Numbered from the stretch's first letter, positions 53,364 through 63,106 are shown. The stretch is DNA of 64,000 nucleotides from Myxococcales bacterium (GCA_016792845.1 JAEUKH010000021.1:1-64000); one strand, 5' to 3'. Notes: a model not told the origin generated them from the sequence alone. Numbers and translations are program-made.

Positions 53364-54971
53364 TCACTCGGGTTTGAGCAACGCCACGATCCGTTCTTGG
53401 ATCTGTTGTTGCGTCGGCGCGTCGGGGGCTACAAAAAATGCCCTCTCCCACGCCTCAAGGGCCTTTCGTCGAAACCCGACCCGCTCATAGAGCACGCCGA
53501 GGTTCTTCAGCGCAGGGAAGAAGGTCTCGTCACCCTCGACCGCCGCTTCGAGCATCGTGATGGCGCGAAAGACCTCGCCCCGCCGCCCGAGAAGCAAACC
53601 AAGATGGTATCGAAGCCGCGGAAAGCCATCGACATTCGACGGCACCGCGAGGGCCTGCTCGACCACCGACACCGCCAGCCCCGCGTCGCCCCGTTGGTAC
53701 GCCTCGGTGCTCGCCACCAAGGCCTGATCGACCGCGGGCGGCAACACCTCAGGCGGTCGCCCCGGGTGCTGCCCGTCGAGCAGGGCCTCGACCCGCGGCA
53801 CGGTGTCAACCAGCGACAAGGGCTTGGGCAAGAGCGCCTGCACCCCGAGGCTCTCGGCGAGGTCGTCGCCCGCGCGCCAGCCCGCCCAGCGGCTGCTCAG
53901 CATCACCCAGCGCACCAGTTGCCACGCAGGGTCTTCGCGCAAGGCCGCGAGCTGCCCGAACGAGCGCCCGAGCCCGTCGTCGGGGTCGGTGGCGTCGGTG
54001 GGGTCGAGCACCACCATGTCGGGGCGCCGCCCGTCGCCCTGGCGGGCCATCAGCGCGGCCACGCCGTCGAGCGCGACCACCGAGTGACCGAGCTCGCTCA
54101 ACGCCTCGCGGAGCGCCTCGCGGCTCGCCCCGTCGGCGTCGACGACCCACACCAGCTTGCCCGTCGGCGCCACCGAGGGGAGCTTCGACATCGTCGACTG
54201 GCCCCGCTCGGGGGGCACCGAGGGGCTGCGCATCGGCGCGAACAAGCCCTGCCCCACCGGGCCCCGGGCGCTCGGCGGCATCGGCGGCGGCGGCGGCACC
54301 GACACCGAAGGCGGCAAGGGAGAACGCAACGCGGGCATGCCGTACGCGGGGGTGCCGCCCGGCGTCTGGGGGCGCACCGAGGCGGTGGGCGAAGGCAGCG
54401 CCGGCGGGCCCGCCTTGGAGCGCCCGGGCGTCAACGAAATACGGCCCAACACCGCCCCTGGGACGCCCGTCGGCGGGGTCGCCGGCGGCGGCGGCACCAT
54501 CACCTGCGGGCTCGCCTTGGGGGCCAACGAGGGCGTCGCGCCGCTGAGGGCCCGCGGCCCCACCAAGACGCTCTCGCCCTCGGCCCGCGCAGCGTACGCG
54601 CGGTCGATGAGGGCCCGCAGGCGGTCGGCCTCGGCGACGAAGGGCACCACCTTGCGGCCCGAGACGAACTCGACGTCGTCGATAGTCTTCTTGTCGCCCG
54701 GCGCCACCATCGCGAGAAACAAGCTCTCGGGCGTCTGAAGAACAGGCAACACCCCGTGCTGCCGGGCCATCTCTGAAGGTACGAGGTCGAGGTCTGAGAG
54801 CTGGATCCGCAGGCTGTCGGGGTCGACACCCGGGACTTGATGCCGCTCTGACAGGGGCACCAGGCCCGAGAGGGCGTGGGTGGCCTCGGGCGACAGCGCA
54901 AATTCGCCCGACGTGTCGTTACGGCCAGCGGCGGGGGTGCCGGGGTTTTGGGTGTCGTCGCGAAGCGGCAT
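53364..54971 (-). CDS. MshEN-like plus receiver-like plus TPR protein
   Basis: 535 residues from the ATG at 54971. Residues about 40-130 resemble the GspE/MshE N-terminal domain (LVPSEMARQHGVLPVLQTPESLFLAMVAPGDKKTIDDVEFVSGRKVVPFV), which in some proteins binds c-di-GMP. After a Pro-rich linker comes a receiver-like domain (KLVWVVDADGASREALREALSELGHSVVALDG, MVVLDPTDA, LLPKPLS), with Asp and Lys positions recognisable. It ends in TPR helices (ALKNLGVLYERVGFRRKALEAWERAFFV). It lies 45 bp upstream of the GltJ-like gene on the same strand, so they may form an operon for motility or polar assembly. Confidence 0.8.
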   Translation of the reverse strand: MPLRDDTQNPGTPAAGRNDTSGEFALSPEATHALSGLVPLSERHQVPGVDPDSLRIQLSDLDLVPSEMARQHGVLPVLQTPESLFLAMVAPGDKKTIDDVEFVSGRKVVPFVAEADRLRALIDRAYAARAEGESVLVGPRALSGATPSLAPKASPQVMVPPPPATPPTGVPGAVLGRISLTPGRSKAGPPALPSPTASVRPQTPGGTPAYGMPALRSPLPPSVSVPPPPPMPPSARGPVGQGLFAPMRSPSVPPERGQSTMSKLPSVAPTGKLVWVVDADGASREALREALSELGHSVVALDGVAALMARQGDGRRPDMVVLDPTDATDPDDGLGRSFGQLAALREDPAWQLVRWVMLSSRWAGWRAGDDLAESLGVQALLPKPLSLVDTVPRVEALLDGQHPGRPPEVLPPAVDQALVASTEAYQRGDAGLAVSVVEQALAVPSNVDGFPRLRYHLGLLLGRRGEVFRAITMLEAAVEGDETFFPALKNLGVLYERVGFRRKALEAWERAFFVAPDAPTQQQIQERIVALLKPE

Positions 54972-55095
54972 TGGGGGCTTCAAACATTGCACACCCTGCA
55001 CGCGGCGACACAAACCCAGAGGTGTCGCCGGAGGAGGTGAGCTCGCCGGAGCCTACCATCGTTGCGACTTCGGCTTCAATCACCGAAGCGACCCA

Positions 55096-55653
55096 TCACA
55101 TGCCAGAGAGAATGCGGAAGTCGTCGCCAACGCGTTCGATTTCGAGTCGGTTGTCGCCCACGCGTCGCGACCAGACTTCATCTTGGTTGCTGGAGGTGTT
55201 GGCATCGCGCACGGGGTCGATGGTGAGCATCGAGGTGCCGCGGCGGTTGGTCTCGAGGGCGCGGGGGCGTCGGAGGGTGTACGAGCCCGAGTAGGTGTAA
55301 TCGATGAAGATGCGCTCTGGGCGATCGGGGTCGACGGTGACGCGGCGGTAGCGCATTTCGTACCGCACCTCGAGGAGGTCGTCGGCCCAGGCGGTGACGA
55401 GGCGCTGGAGGCCGTCGTAGCCGTAGTCGTCGTCGCCGCGGGGGGTGCCGCTGTCTTCGTAGTAGTTCGGAGAGGTGATTGACAGCAGGGTGCGGGCGTC
55501 GCGGCCTTCGACGGCGTGGCGGTAGCGCTCGCAGAACGAGACCACCGCGCGGTTCACAGAGGTGTCGGGTACGTCGGTGTTGGGGATGCGGCCGGTGGCA
55601 CAGCCCATGAGCGAGGCCCACCCGAATACCTTCAAAACGCTTGTGATTCGCAT
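55096..55653 (-). CDS. Putative lipoprotein (SnoaL/NTF2-like)
   Basis: 185 residues from the ATG at 55653. The signal MRITSVLKVFGWASLMGCAT has a lipobox at LMGC. The mature part (VVSFCERYRHAVEGRDARTLLSITSPNYYEDSG..., YDGLQRLVTAWADDLLEVRYEMRYRRVTVDPDRPERIFIDYTYSGSYTL) has the helix-then-curved-sheet pattern of SnoaL/NTF2-like folds. Ligand unknown. It stands alone between the MshEN-like gene and a divergent small gene. Confidence 0.8.
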   Translation of the reverse strand: MRITSVLKVFGWASLMGCATGRIPNTDVPDTSVNRAVVSFCERYRHAVEGRDARTLLSITSPNYYEDSGTPRGDDDYGYDGLQRLVTAWADDLLEVRYEMRYRRVTVDPDRPERIFIDYTYSGSYTLRRPRALETNRRGTSMLTIDPVRDANTSSNQDEVWSRRVGDNRLEIERVGDDFRILSGM

Positions 55654-55830
55654 GACTTGAGACACTTCTCCGTGAGGGCGCGGTCGGGGCACGGGCGCCG
55701 ACCGATGGCGGGGCAACGGCCCGCGCGGGGCGGGATATTCCCCAGAACGGGCGTCGCTGACAACCATCGTTCGGGTGATCGATGGGGTGTGTTCTTGCAT
55801 CGCGGGCTGCGAGGGTGTTAGGCGCGGGCC

Positions 55831-56073
55831 GTGTCTACCGAAGGTCACGGCGCGTCGGCCCGTCGCAAACGGCGTATTGAAGAGGCCATCCTTGAGGTTG
55901 AGGGGGTGGTGGGGGTGCAGGTCTGGCAGCTCCCCGGGCGCGTCGAGGTGGGGGTTCGGCTCTCGCCCTCGGGCTCGACCAGTTCGGTGGTGGCGCGGGT
56001 CCGCGAGGCCGCCGAGACCCTCCGCGAAGACGACGAGGCTTGGGACGTCGGGGTGCTCAGCGACGCCCCCTGA
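55831..56073 (+). CDS. Small hypothetical protein
   Basis: 80 residues from a GTG at 55831. RRKRRIEEAILEVEGVVGVQVWQLPGRVEVGVRLSP has the beta-alpha-beta look of a ferredoxin-like or Asp23-type small domain. It is convergent with ald (four bases apart). No function. Confidence 0.6.
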   Translation: MSTEGHGASARRKRRIEEAILEVEGVVGVQVWQLPGRVEVGVRLSPSGSTSSVVARVREAAETLREDDEAWDVGVLSDAP

Positions 56074-56077
56074 AGGC

Positions 56078-57193
56078 TCAGCCGAGGACGCTCGCGAGGG
56101 GGGTGTACTCGAGCCCGTGGGCTTGTGCGACGGCCTCGTAGGTGCACGCGCCGTCGTAACAGTTGATGCCGAGGGCGAAGGCCGCATCGTCGTGGGCCGC
56201 GCGGGCGACGCCCTTGTCGGCGATGGCGATGGCGTACTTCATCGTGGTGTTGGTGAGCGCGAAGGTCGAGGTGTGCGACACCGCGCCGGGCATGTTGGGC
56301 ACGCAATAGTGAATCACCCCGTCGATCTCGTAGGTGGGGTGGTCGTGGCTGGTGGGGCGCACGGTCTCGATGCAGCCGCCTTGATCGACGGCCACGTCGA
56401 CGATGACCGAGCCCTTCTCCATCTTGCCGACGAGGGTGCGGTCGACGAGGGTGGGCGCCTTGGCGCCGGTGACGAGCACGGCGCCGATCACCAGGTCAGC
56501 GCGGGTGACCACTTCTTCGATGTTGGCGGGGTTTGAATAGAGCGTCTCGATGGCGCCGCCGAAGATGTCTTCGAGGTAATCCATCGTCTCGGCTTTGACG
56601 TCGAGCACGGTGACCTGGGCGCCCATGCCGACGGCGATGCGCGCGGCGTTGCGGCCGACCACGCCGCCCCCGAGGATGACCACGCGACCGCGGCGGGTGC
56701 CGGGTACGCCCCCGAGGAGCACGCCCTTGCCGCCGCGCCATTTCTCAAGCGACGTCGCCCCGGCCTGGACGGCCATTCGCCCCGCGACCTCGCTCATCGG
56801 GTGCAAGAGCGGCAGGGCGCCGTTGGCGAGCTGGATGGTCTCATAGGCCACCGCGCGGACTTTTTTCTCCATGAGTTTGCGGGTGAGCACGGGCTCGGCC
56901 GCGAGGTGGAGGTAGGTGTAGATCACCAGGCCCGGGCGAAAGTACTCAAACTCTGCGGCGAGCGGCTCTTTCACCTTCATGATCATGTCGGCGCGGTGCC
57001 ACACCTCGGCGGCGCTGGCGGCGAGGGTCGCCCCGGCGGCGATGTACTGGGCGTCCGAGAGGCCCGAGCCTTCGCCCGCGGTGGTCTCGACGAGCACCGT
57101 GTGCCCTCGCGCCACAAGCTGACGAACACCGGCCGGGGTCATCCCTACGCGATACTCACGAGTCTTGATCTCTTTCGGAACGCCAACAATCAC
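56078..57193 (-). CDS. ald: Alanine dehydrogenase
   Basis: 371 residues from the GTG at 57193, which follows a good ribosome site (GAGGTGA); an upstream TTG at 57211 is less likely. It begins [22 protein letters not shown]. The catalytic-domain motifs MKVKEPL and HLAAEP and the NAD-binding [17 protein letters not shown] are present, as is the late [16 protein letters not shown]. It interconverts alanine and pyruvate plus ammonia with NAD+. Confidence 0.97.
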   Translation of the reverse strand: MIVGVPKEIKTREYRVGMTPAGVRQLVARGHTVLVETTAGEGSGLSDAQYIAAGATLAASAAEVWHRADMIMKVKEPLAAEFEYFRPGLVIYTYLHLAAEPVLTRKLMEKKVRAVAYETIQLANGALPLLHPMSEVAGRMAVQAGATSLEKWRGGKGVLLGGVPGTRRGRVVILGGGVVGRNAARIAVGMGAQVTVLDVKAETMDYLEDIFGGAIETLYSNPANIEEVVTRADLVIGAVLVTGAKAPTLVDRTLVGKMEKGSVIVDVAVDQGGCIETVRPTSHDHPTYEIDGVIHYCVPNMPGAVSHTSTFALTNTTMKYAIAIADKGVARAAHDDAAFALGINCYDGACTYEAVAQAHGLEYTPLASVLG

Positions 57194-57418
57194 GGTCTCA
57201 CCTCTTGCCAACCCATGTGGTCTGCAAGCCCCATCACCAGGGCTCTGGCCCGCCTTTGAGCACTACTTCGCACAGAAGGGAAGGGCCTCCCTGCACGACA
57301 CAACGCAGCATTCGTTTCGACGCGACGTGCCGAGGTGACAAGGGCCCGAGGGTGTGGCTAAAGGGCCTCTGCGAGGCCGCGATGCGGGCTCGCGGCTCTC
57401 TCACCCCACAGGATCGGC

Positions 57419-58444
57419 GTGCCCAAGGCTCTCTGGATTGTCGCGGTACTGGTCTTCATGCTCGCGGGGGCGCTCGGCGCGGCCTTCTACGAGGGTTGGG
57501 TGCGGGTGCCGTGGGCGTCGCGGTACGTCGAGCTTGAGGCCCAATTGCGCGACCACGGGCCCGTGGCGGTGGTGGGGGCGACGCCGTTGGGCTTGCGCGT
57601 CGAGGGGGGCCCGCTGGTGCCCGTGGCGCGCGCGCCGGGCGTGTCGGCGGCCTTGGCGGGGCGTGCGCCCGAGGGGCTGGTCGCGGCGCTCAGGGCCGAG
57701 CATTTTGACGCGTTGATGGTGCGCCCGGGGGCTCCCGCGGTGCCGGGCTCGGTGGGGGCGACCCTGACCGCGCGGGGGGCGGTGGCGGGGCTGAGCGCGG
57801 GCTACGTCGACCCTGTCGCGACGGTGTATGCGCCGGCCGAGCGGGTTGAGGTGAGCGCCGACGACGCGGCCCGGATGGTCTCGGTGGCGCGGCTGATCAT
57901 GTCGGGCGCGGTGGCGCCGCCTGAGCGGTTGTTTCCCGAGAGTTTGCGCCGTTCGCGGCCGGTCGAGCTGGCCTTGGTGTTGCGTGAGGGGCACGAGCCT
58001 GTGATCTGGCGCAGCGCCCGCGCGGGCTCGTTGGCGCGCGCGCTCATCGACGTCAGCCTGGCCGTGCTCGACCGATGGGCGACGCGGCAGCAAGACAACC
58101 TCGGGCGGCTCCGAGACGCGTTAAACACCCGCAGTTTGACCCTCGCGGTCTTCTACGAGAAGGGCGTCTTGGGGGCCCGAGACGAGGCCTTTCTGCGCAG
58201 CGTCGCCGCGTCGCGGGTCTGGTCGCTCGGGTACGAGCGCACGACGGGGTGGGAGTACGCGCTGCCGCTCGCGCCGTGGCAATCGGCCCGCGACCCGGTG
58301 CGCACCTTGGCGGAGCTCACCCGCGACCGGGGCGTGCCTGCGCCGGGGTACCTCCGGCCTGAGCTCACGCTTTACAGGTTTCGCGCGCTTCAGTTGATTG
58401 AAGAGAGCCCCGGGGGGCCGGTTCAGCGTTACGACCCTGAGTGA
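57419..58444 (+). CDS. Membrane-anchored hypothetical protein
   Basis: 341 residues from a GTG at 57419. One N-terminal helix (LWIVAVLVFMLAGALGAAFY) anchors a periplasmic or cytoplasmic domain. The later part (SARAGSLARALIDVSLAVLDRW, DALNTRSLTLAVFYEKGVLG, WEYALPLAPWQSA) has an AMMECR1-like flavour, but the evidence is weak. It is convergent with the histidine kinase gene, five bases apart. Function unknown. Confidence 0.7.
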   Translation: MPKALWIVAVLVFMLAGALGAAFYEGWVRVPWASRYVELEAQLRDHGPVAVVGATPLGLRVEGGPLVPVARAPGVSAALAGRAPEGLVAALRAEHFDALMVRPGAPAVPGSVGATLTARGAVAGLSAGYVDPVATVYAPAERVEVSADDAARMVSVARLIMSGAVAPPERLFPESLRRSRPVELALVLREGHEPVIWRSARAGSLARALIDVSLAVLDRWATRQQDNLGRLRDALNTRSLTLAVFYEKGVLGARDEAFLRSVAASRVWSLGYERTTGWEYALPLAPWQSARDPVRTLAELTRDRGVPAPGYLRPELTLYRFRALQLIEESPGGPVQRYDPE

Positions 58445-58448
58445 GGGG

Positions 58449-60647
58449 TCAGGGCCGAAGGCTGCGGGTGTGGAGCACGCTCATGTGCTCGCCGGTGCTG
58501 AGCTCTTCGGCGCCGCTCGGGGCGCTGGTGTTGGCGATGGCGGCGGGGGTCGGCAGCACCACCGCGAAGGTTGTGCCGTGCTTGTCTGAGGCCCTGACGT
58601 CGATGCGCCCGCCGACGCTCTCGACCAGCCGTTGGCAGATGGGCAGCCCGAGCCCGGTGCCTTGTTGTTTGGTGGTAAAGAATGGGATGAAGAGGTTCGC
58701 GCGGATCGACGCGTCGATGCCCGGCCCGGTGTCTTTGACGTGAATCTCGACCAGCTCGGGGCCGCGCTCTGACTCTTTGGTCACAAAGGTGCCGAGGGGG
58801 CGAACGAGGGTGCGCACCGTGAGGGTGCCCCGGCCTTGCATCGCGTCGAGGGCGTTGCGGATCAGGTTGAGCAAGACCTGCCTGAGGTGCTCGGCGTCCA
58901 TCTTGACTTGCGGGAGGTCGGTCGCAAGATCTCGATAAAGCTCGATATTTTCGGGCAGGTCGGTGGCCACCAGCTTGAGGGCGCGCTCGACGCTGTCGTT
59001 GACGTCGAGGGGGGCGGGGTTACCCTGATAGGGCCTCGCATAGTCGAGGAATGAGCGCACCACCCGGTCGAGGCGCCCCACCTCTTCGACAATAATGTCG
59101 AGGAACTCGCGTTGGGGCATGTCTGCGGGGGCGTTACCTTGAATGAACTGTGCGGCGCCCTTGATGCCGCCGAGGGGGTTACGGATCTCGTGCGCGAGCC
59201 CGGCGGCCATTTCGCCGAGGGCCGCGAGCCGGTCGCGCTCTTTGATGCGCGCGTGGAGGCGGCTGTTCTCGATCACGATCGCGCATTGGGTGCCGAGGGC
59301 GCGGAGCGTCGCGATTTCGTCTTGGCTGAAGGCGTCGCGCACGCGGTCATCGTCCATCGTGAGGAGCCCGAGGAGGTCGCCGCTGTCTGATTCGATGGGG
59401 AGCCCGACCCCGGCGTGCAGCTCATGGAGGAGCCGCGCGCACTCTGCGAGCCGCTCGGCTTCGCGGGTCTCGCCGAGCTCATTGCGGTCTTCGGCCTCGC
59501 GGAGCAGGGTGTCTCTCGCGACGGCCCCGGAGGGGTGCGCGAGCTCGACGAGGGTGCGCAGCGAGGCCACTTCGAGGTGGGTCACGGCGTTGGGGCCCAC
59601 CGAGGTGACGCGCTCGAGGCCTTTGCGTTCGGCGTCGACGAGGTACAGCGAGGCCGAGGTGACGCGCCGCGATTCGAGCAACCCTTCGATCAAGACGCGC
59701 CCCAGGGCTTCGAGCTCAAGGGTGTGGGCGAGGCGGTGTCGCAGCACCGAGACGGCGCGATCGAAGTCGATGCGCTCGCCGAAGAAGAGCCGCCCGATCT
59801 CGGCCTCGACCTTGTCTCGAAGCGGGTCGAACACGATCAAGATGGCCAACGAGGCGACGATGGCGTTGAGAAAGTACGGGCCCTCATCGCGGTGGACCCC
59901 CGCCGCCACCACCTGCCAGTCGACCAGGCGGTAGTAGATCCCCGCGAGCACCAGGGCCGTGGCGGTGAGCACGAGGAAGCGCCCCGCGAGCTCGTAGAGG
60001 TCGACGATGCGGCGCCGCTCCATCACCTCGGAGAGCATGTAGAGAACGCCCAAGACCAAGATCGAGCCGAGGTTCGGCAGGGCCGAGGTGACGACGCGGT
60101 TGACGATGAAGGGCACGAGGTCGGCGGTGGTCACCAGCGCCGTCAAGACCCCGACGCCCACGAGGTACATCGCGCGGCGGCGCTCTTGGCGCGAGGGCGT
60201 CTCGCGCGAGCGGGTGTAGAGCGCGCTCACGGCGGCGATGATGAGCCCCAAGACGTAGGCCGAGATGGCGCCGCGGATGATGGCGCCGTACGGCATCATG
60301 CCGAACCAGGGTGAGAGCACCAAGGCCAACATCGGGAAGAGAAGCCACGTCGCCCACCGATCGAGGGCCGTGCGATGGGCCGGCGCGTCGAGCCGAAACG
60401 CGCGAAGGAAGCGCACCGCGGTCTGCGGCAGGAGCACCGCCATCAGGGCCGTAAAGCGCGCCAGGATCGAGCCCGGGCCCGAGCCTCGCGATTCGAGAAA
60501 GGTCGCCAGGTACCAGACCGCCACGTTGCTCGCGAAGCCGATGAAGAGCCAGTGCATGCGGCGCTTGCGGGCGCGCAGCACCACCTTGCCCGCGATGGCG
60601 AAGGCGAGCACGGCGGAGAAGAGCGGGGTCGAGAGGCGGAGATCCAT
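58449..60647 (-). CDS. Multi-pass membrane GAF histidine kinase
   Basis: 732 residues. The N-terminal third has seven or eight hydrophobic helices (histidine-kinase N-terminal 7TM type). A GAF domain follows (about 310-470, LRHRLAHTLELEALGRVLIEGLLESRRVTSASLYLVD). HisKA has the phospho-acceptor in AAGLAHEIRNPLGGIKGAAQF, and the ATPase domain has NLIRNALDAMQG, DTGPGID and GTGLGLPICQRLVESVGG. A complete, probably active sensor. No response regulator lies alongside; the zinc-ribbon gene upstream ends 18 bp before its start. Confidence 0.95.
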   Translation of the reverse strand: MDLRLSTPLFSAVLAFAIAGKVVLRARKRRMHWLFIGFASNVAVWYLATFLESRGSGPGSILARFTALMAVLLPQTAVRFLRAFRLDAPAHRTALDRWATWLLFPMLALVLSPWFGMMPYGAIIRGAISAYVLGLIIAAVSALYTRSRETPSRQERRRAMYLVGVGVLTALVTTADLVPFIVNRVVTSALPNLGSILVLGVLYMLSEVMERRRIVDLYELAGRFLVLTATALVLAGIYYRLVDWQVVAAGVHRDEGPYFLNAIVASLAILIVFDPLRDKVEAEIGRLFFGERIDFDRAVSVLRHRLAHTLELEALGRVLIEGLLESRRVTSASLYLVDAERKGLERVTSVGPNAVTHLEVASLRTLVELAHPSGAVARDTLLREAEDRNELGETREAERLAECARLLHELHAGVGLPIESDSGDLLGLLTMDDDRVRDAFSQDEIATLRALGTQCAIVIENSRLHARIKERDRLAALGEMAAGLAHEIRNPLGGIKGAAQFIQGNAPADMPQREFLDIIVEEVGRLDRVVRSFLDYARPYQGNPAPLDVNDSVERALKLVATDLPENIELYRDLATDLPQVKMDAEHLRQVLLNLIRNALDAMQGRGTLTVRTLVRPLGTFVTKESERGPELVEIHVKDTGPGIDASIRANLFIPFFTTKQQGTGLGLPICQRLVESVGGRIDVRASDKHGTTFAVVLPTPAAIANTSAPSGAEELSTGEHMSVLHTRSLRP

Positions 60648-60665
60648 GAGGTGCGGCTCGGGTGA

Positions 60666-61415
60666 CTATTGAAGACCGTTCTTGCGGCGCTCGGCCATTC
60701 GCTCCCACTCGCGGTCGACCTCGATGCGGGCCGTCTCTTGGGGCGAAGACGCGGGGTCGATGCGCACCCGCGCGCCCGGGTCGAGGGCCCCTTGGATGTC
60801 GCGGAAGGTGTACTGAAGAATGCCCTCGCGGTTGATCTCGACGCTGGCGCGGCCCTTCTGACTCATCGACGAGAGGAGCCTGTCGGCCTCGGCCAGGGTG
60901 ATCGCGAGGTTCTGCGCGACCTCGACGGTGGTGACGCTGCCTTTGCGGAGCTGGGCCATCGCGAGGATGCCCTGCTCCATCGCGTCGTCGCGCTTCTCTT
61001 TGGCCCGCTTGTCGAGCGATTTCGATGCGCTGAGCGTGGCCGCGCCGGCCGCCGCGCCGAGGGCGCCGATCACCACGCCCGTGACCAGCGGTGTCACGAG
61101 CGAGGCCGCGAAGAGGCTCACGATCAGCCCGACGAGGCCGCCCACCAGGAGCCCGCCGGCGATCATGGCCCAACCGAGGGCGCCGGTGATCCACGAGCCG
61201 ACGCGGTGGGCTGAGCCGACCATGTCGAGGGGTACGCCCGCGAGGGGCCCGCGCACCGCCCCGCAGCCCGCGCAGACCACCGCGCCGCCGCGGATCAGGG
61301 TGGGCGCCGGCTGGTGGCAGGTGTTGCAGGTTGAGCCGTAGTCAGCGCGACCGCAGTGGGTGCAGAGGCGATCGCCCGGGGCCATCGCCGAGCCGCAGAC
61401 GGTGCATTGCTTCAT
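60666..61415 (-). CDS. Double zinc-ribbon membrane protein
   Basis: 249 residues. Four CxxC pairs occur in the first 55 residues (CTVC, CTHC, CNTC, CAGC), giving two zinc ribbons. Two adjacent hydrophobic helices rich in Gly and Ala (about 75-125) follow, then a charged helix and a winged-helix-like segment (MAQLRKGSVTTVEVAQNLAITLAEADRLLSSMSQKG). It is on the same strand as the histidine kinase and immediately upstream of it. Possibly a membrane-bound regulator; target unknown. Confidence 0.8.
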   Translation of the reverse strand: MKQCTVCGSAMAPGDRLCTHCGRADYGSTCNTCHQPAPTLIRGGAVVCAGCGAVRGPLAGVPLDMVGSAHRVGSWITGALGWAMIAGGLLVGGLVGLIVSLFAASLVTPLVTGVVIGALGAAAGAATLSASKSLDKRAKEKRDDAMEQGILAMAQLRKGSVTTVEVAQNLAITLAEADRLLSSMSQKGRASVEINREGILQYTFRDIQGALDPGARVRIDPASSPQETARIEVDREWERMAERRKNGLQ

Positions 61416-61470
61416 CGCGGGTACCGTAGGTCGTCGAAGCCCTCGGCGAAACGGCCCGTTCGCGAGAAAG

Positions 61471-61890
61471 TCACCCTTCGCCGAGCAATTTGCTCATCGA
61501 CGCTTCGTCGGCCGGCGTAAACGGGTACTTCTCAAACTCGTCGCTGCGGACCCAGCGAAACTCGTGCACGTTGGCGGCCCGCGGAGCCTCGCTCACGAGG
61601 CGACAATCGTAGAGATGCAGGTCGACCGAGTAGGCCTCATACGCGTGCGACACGAACGAGATGAGGGTGCCCACTTCGATCTCGGCGTCGAGGCGGTGAC
61701 GCACCTCGCGGCGGAGCGCCTCGGCGTCGGTCTCGCCCCCCTCGACCTTGCCGCCCGGAAACTCCCACAACAGCGGCAGCACCGCGCTCGGGCGACGTTG
61801 GGTGATAAGGTACTGACCGTCGCGCTCGATCACCGCAGCGACCACGCGGATGGTCTTCGTGGGCTGCGAAACAGCTGCCGTTGTTGACAT
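61471..61890 (-). CDS. MutT-like Nudix protein with a changed Nudix box
   Basis: 139 residues from the ATG at 61890. The fold and first part of the Nudix box are clear (VVAAVIERDGQYLITQRRP, WEFPGGKVEGGET), but where the consensus has REuxEExGu the sequence reads REVRHRLDA, so both metal-binding Glu of the EE pair are His and Arg. Activity on 8-oxo-dGTP is therefore doubtful unless other residues substitute. Length and C-terminal part (FRWVRSDEFEKYPF) are normal for MutT-like proteins. Confidence 0.88.
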   Translation of the reverse strand: MSTTAAVSQPTKTIRVVAAVIERDGQYLITQRRPSAVLPLLWEFPGGKVEGGETDAEALRREVRHRLDAEIEVGTLISFVSHAYEAYSVDLHLYDCRLVSEAPRAANVHEFRWVRSDEFEKYPFTPADEASMSKLLGEG

Positions 61891-61950
61891 GGTGAGGGGC
61901 GGGGAGCCTAGCGCACACCTCACCGCTTCGACAAGTGCCGCGTGGCTCGG

Positions 61951-62463
61951 CTAGGGCTCTGAGATGGGCACCGAGAGGCTCTCTGCGGCGCCCTCGCGGC
62001 GGAGATCGACGCGCAGGGCGCTGGCCGTGGCGCACGCGCGCAGGGCCTCGACGGCGCCCTCGGGTCGCTCGATGGGGTGGCCGTTGACGGCCGTGATGAC
62101 GTCGCCGAGGCGCAGGTCGAGGCCGTGGCGGCGCCAGTCGTCGAGGTGCTCGGCGGTGAGCAGCCGAAAGCCCACAAAGCGGCCCTGCGAGAGGGCCGGG
62201 GCGACCTCGATCTGGGTGAGGAAATGGCCCATTCCGCTTTGGAGGGCGTCGGTGAGGGCGCGCCGCGGGATGGGGCCTTGCCCCAAGGGCGCGAGGGCGC
62301 GCGGCGCGGGCCTGCGCGGTGACGCGACGGCCGCGATGGGGGTCGGCCCTGTGCCCGGCCCCGAGGGCACGAGCGAGGGGTCGACCGCCGAGGGCCCCGG
62401 GCGCCCCGCGCAGCCGAGGGCGAGGCCGAGGGCCAACACCAACACCTCTTCAGCGCGACGCAT
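61951..62463 (-). CDS. Lipoprotein with a PDZ (GspC-type) domain
   Basis: 170 residues from the ATG at 62463, overlapping the end of tmk by 14 bases. The signal MRRAEEVLVLALGLALGCAG has a lipobox. A Pro-rich stretch leads to a PDZ domain (GFRLLTAEHLDDWRRHGLDLRLGDVITAVNGHPIERPEGAVEALRA) of the type in type II secretion protein C. Probably periplasmic scaffolding or protease-related. Translationally linked to tmk. Confidence 0.82.
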   Translation of the reverse strand: MRRAEEVLVLALGLALGCAGRPGPSAVDPSLVPSGPGTGPTPIAAVASPRRPAPRALAPLGQGPIPRRALTDALQSGMGHFLTQIEVAPALSQGRFVGFRLLTAEHLDDWRRHGLDLRLGDVITAVNGHPIERPEGAVEALRACATASALRVDLRREGAAESLSVPISEP

Positions 62464-63106
62464 GGGCCGCCTCGACGGTGCGCAACACCGCCGCGTGGAT
62501 GTCATCTTCGCTGGCCTCACCATTGAGGTGAACGACCTTGTCGTGTTGAAAGTACTTTTCGATTTCGAGATAGAAGGTCGCGAGCCGCGCCTGGAGGTCG
62601 TCGTGCTCGTAGAGCTCGGGCCGCGCGCCGCGGTGCTTGCGCCGTCGGTTGGCGGTCTGCGCCGAGACGTCGAGCACGAGGGTGAGGTCGGGGCGCCGGG
62701 CCCGGCCGTTGATGGCGCGGATCCAGTCGGCGACGTCGGGCTGGCCCGATGAGATGCCCTGGTAGGCGACGCTCGAAATGTCGTAGCGGTCGCTCACCAC
62801 GGTGACGCCCTCGCGCAACAAGGGCTCGATTTCGGCTTCGAGGTGATCGAGCCGGTCGGCGGCGAAGAGCAGCGCGAGGGTGCCCCAAGAGAGGGGCTGG
62901 GCGGGGCCGCCTGCGCTCGATCCGGGGAGCACGAGGCGGCCCGTGAGCACCTGACGGATCGTCGTCCCGATGGGGCCGTCGCTCGGTTCGCGGGTCGAGC
63001 GTGCGGCGACGTTGCGCGCGCGCAGCGCTTGAACGAGTCGGTTGGTCTGGGTGGTGGTGCCCGCGCCGTCGATGCCTTCGAGCACCACAAAGAGCCCTTC
63101 ACTCAT
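62450..63106 (-). CDS. tmk: Thymidylate kinase
   Basis: 218 residues. The P-loop is in VVLEGIDGAGTTTQ (GTTT rather than the more common GKTT/GKST), followed by TREPSDGPIG, the DR(Y/H) motif SDRYDISSVAYQG, and LTLVLDVSAQTANRR in place of the LID-region entry. It phosphorylates dTMP to dTDP. The Lys of the P-loop is replaced by Thr here, as happens in a subgroup of bacterial thymidylate kinases. It is followed by the PDZ lipoprotein gene. Confidence 0.94.
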   Translation of the reverse strand: MSEGLFVVLEGIDGAGTTTQTNRLVQALRARNVAARSTREPSDGPIGTTIRQVLTGRLVLPGSSAGGPAQPLSWGTLALLFAADRLDHLEAEIEPLLREGVTVVSDRYDISSVAYQGISSGQPDVADWIRAINGRARRPDLTLVLDVSAQTANRRRKHRGARPELYEHDDLQARLATFYLEIEKYFQHDKVVHLNGEASEDDIHAAVLRTVEAAHASR

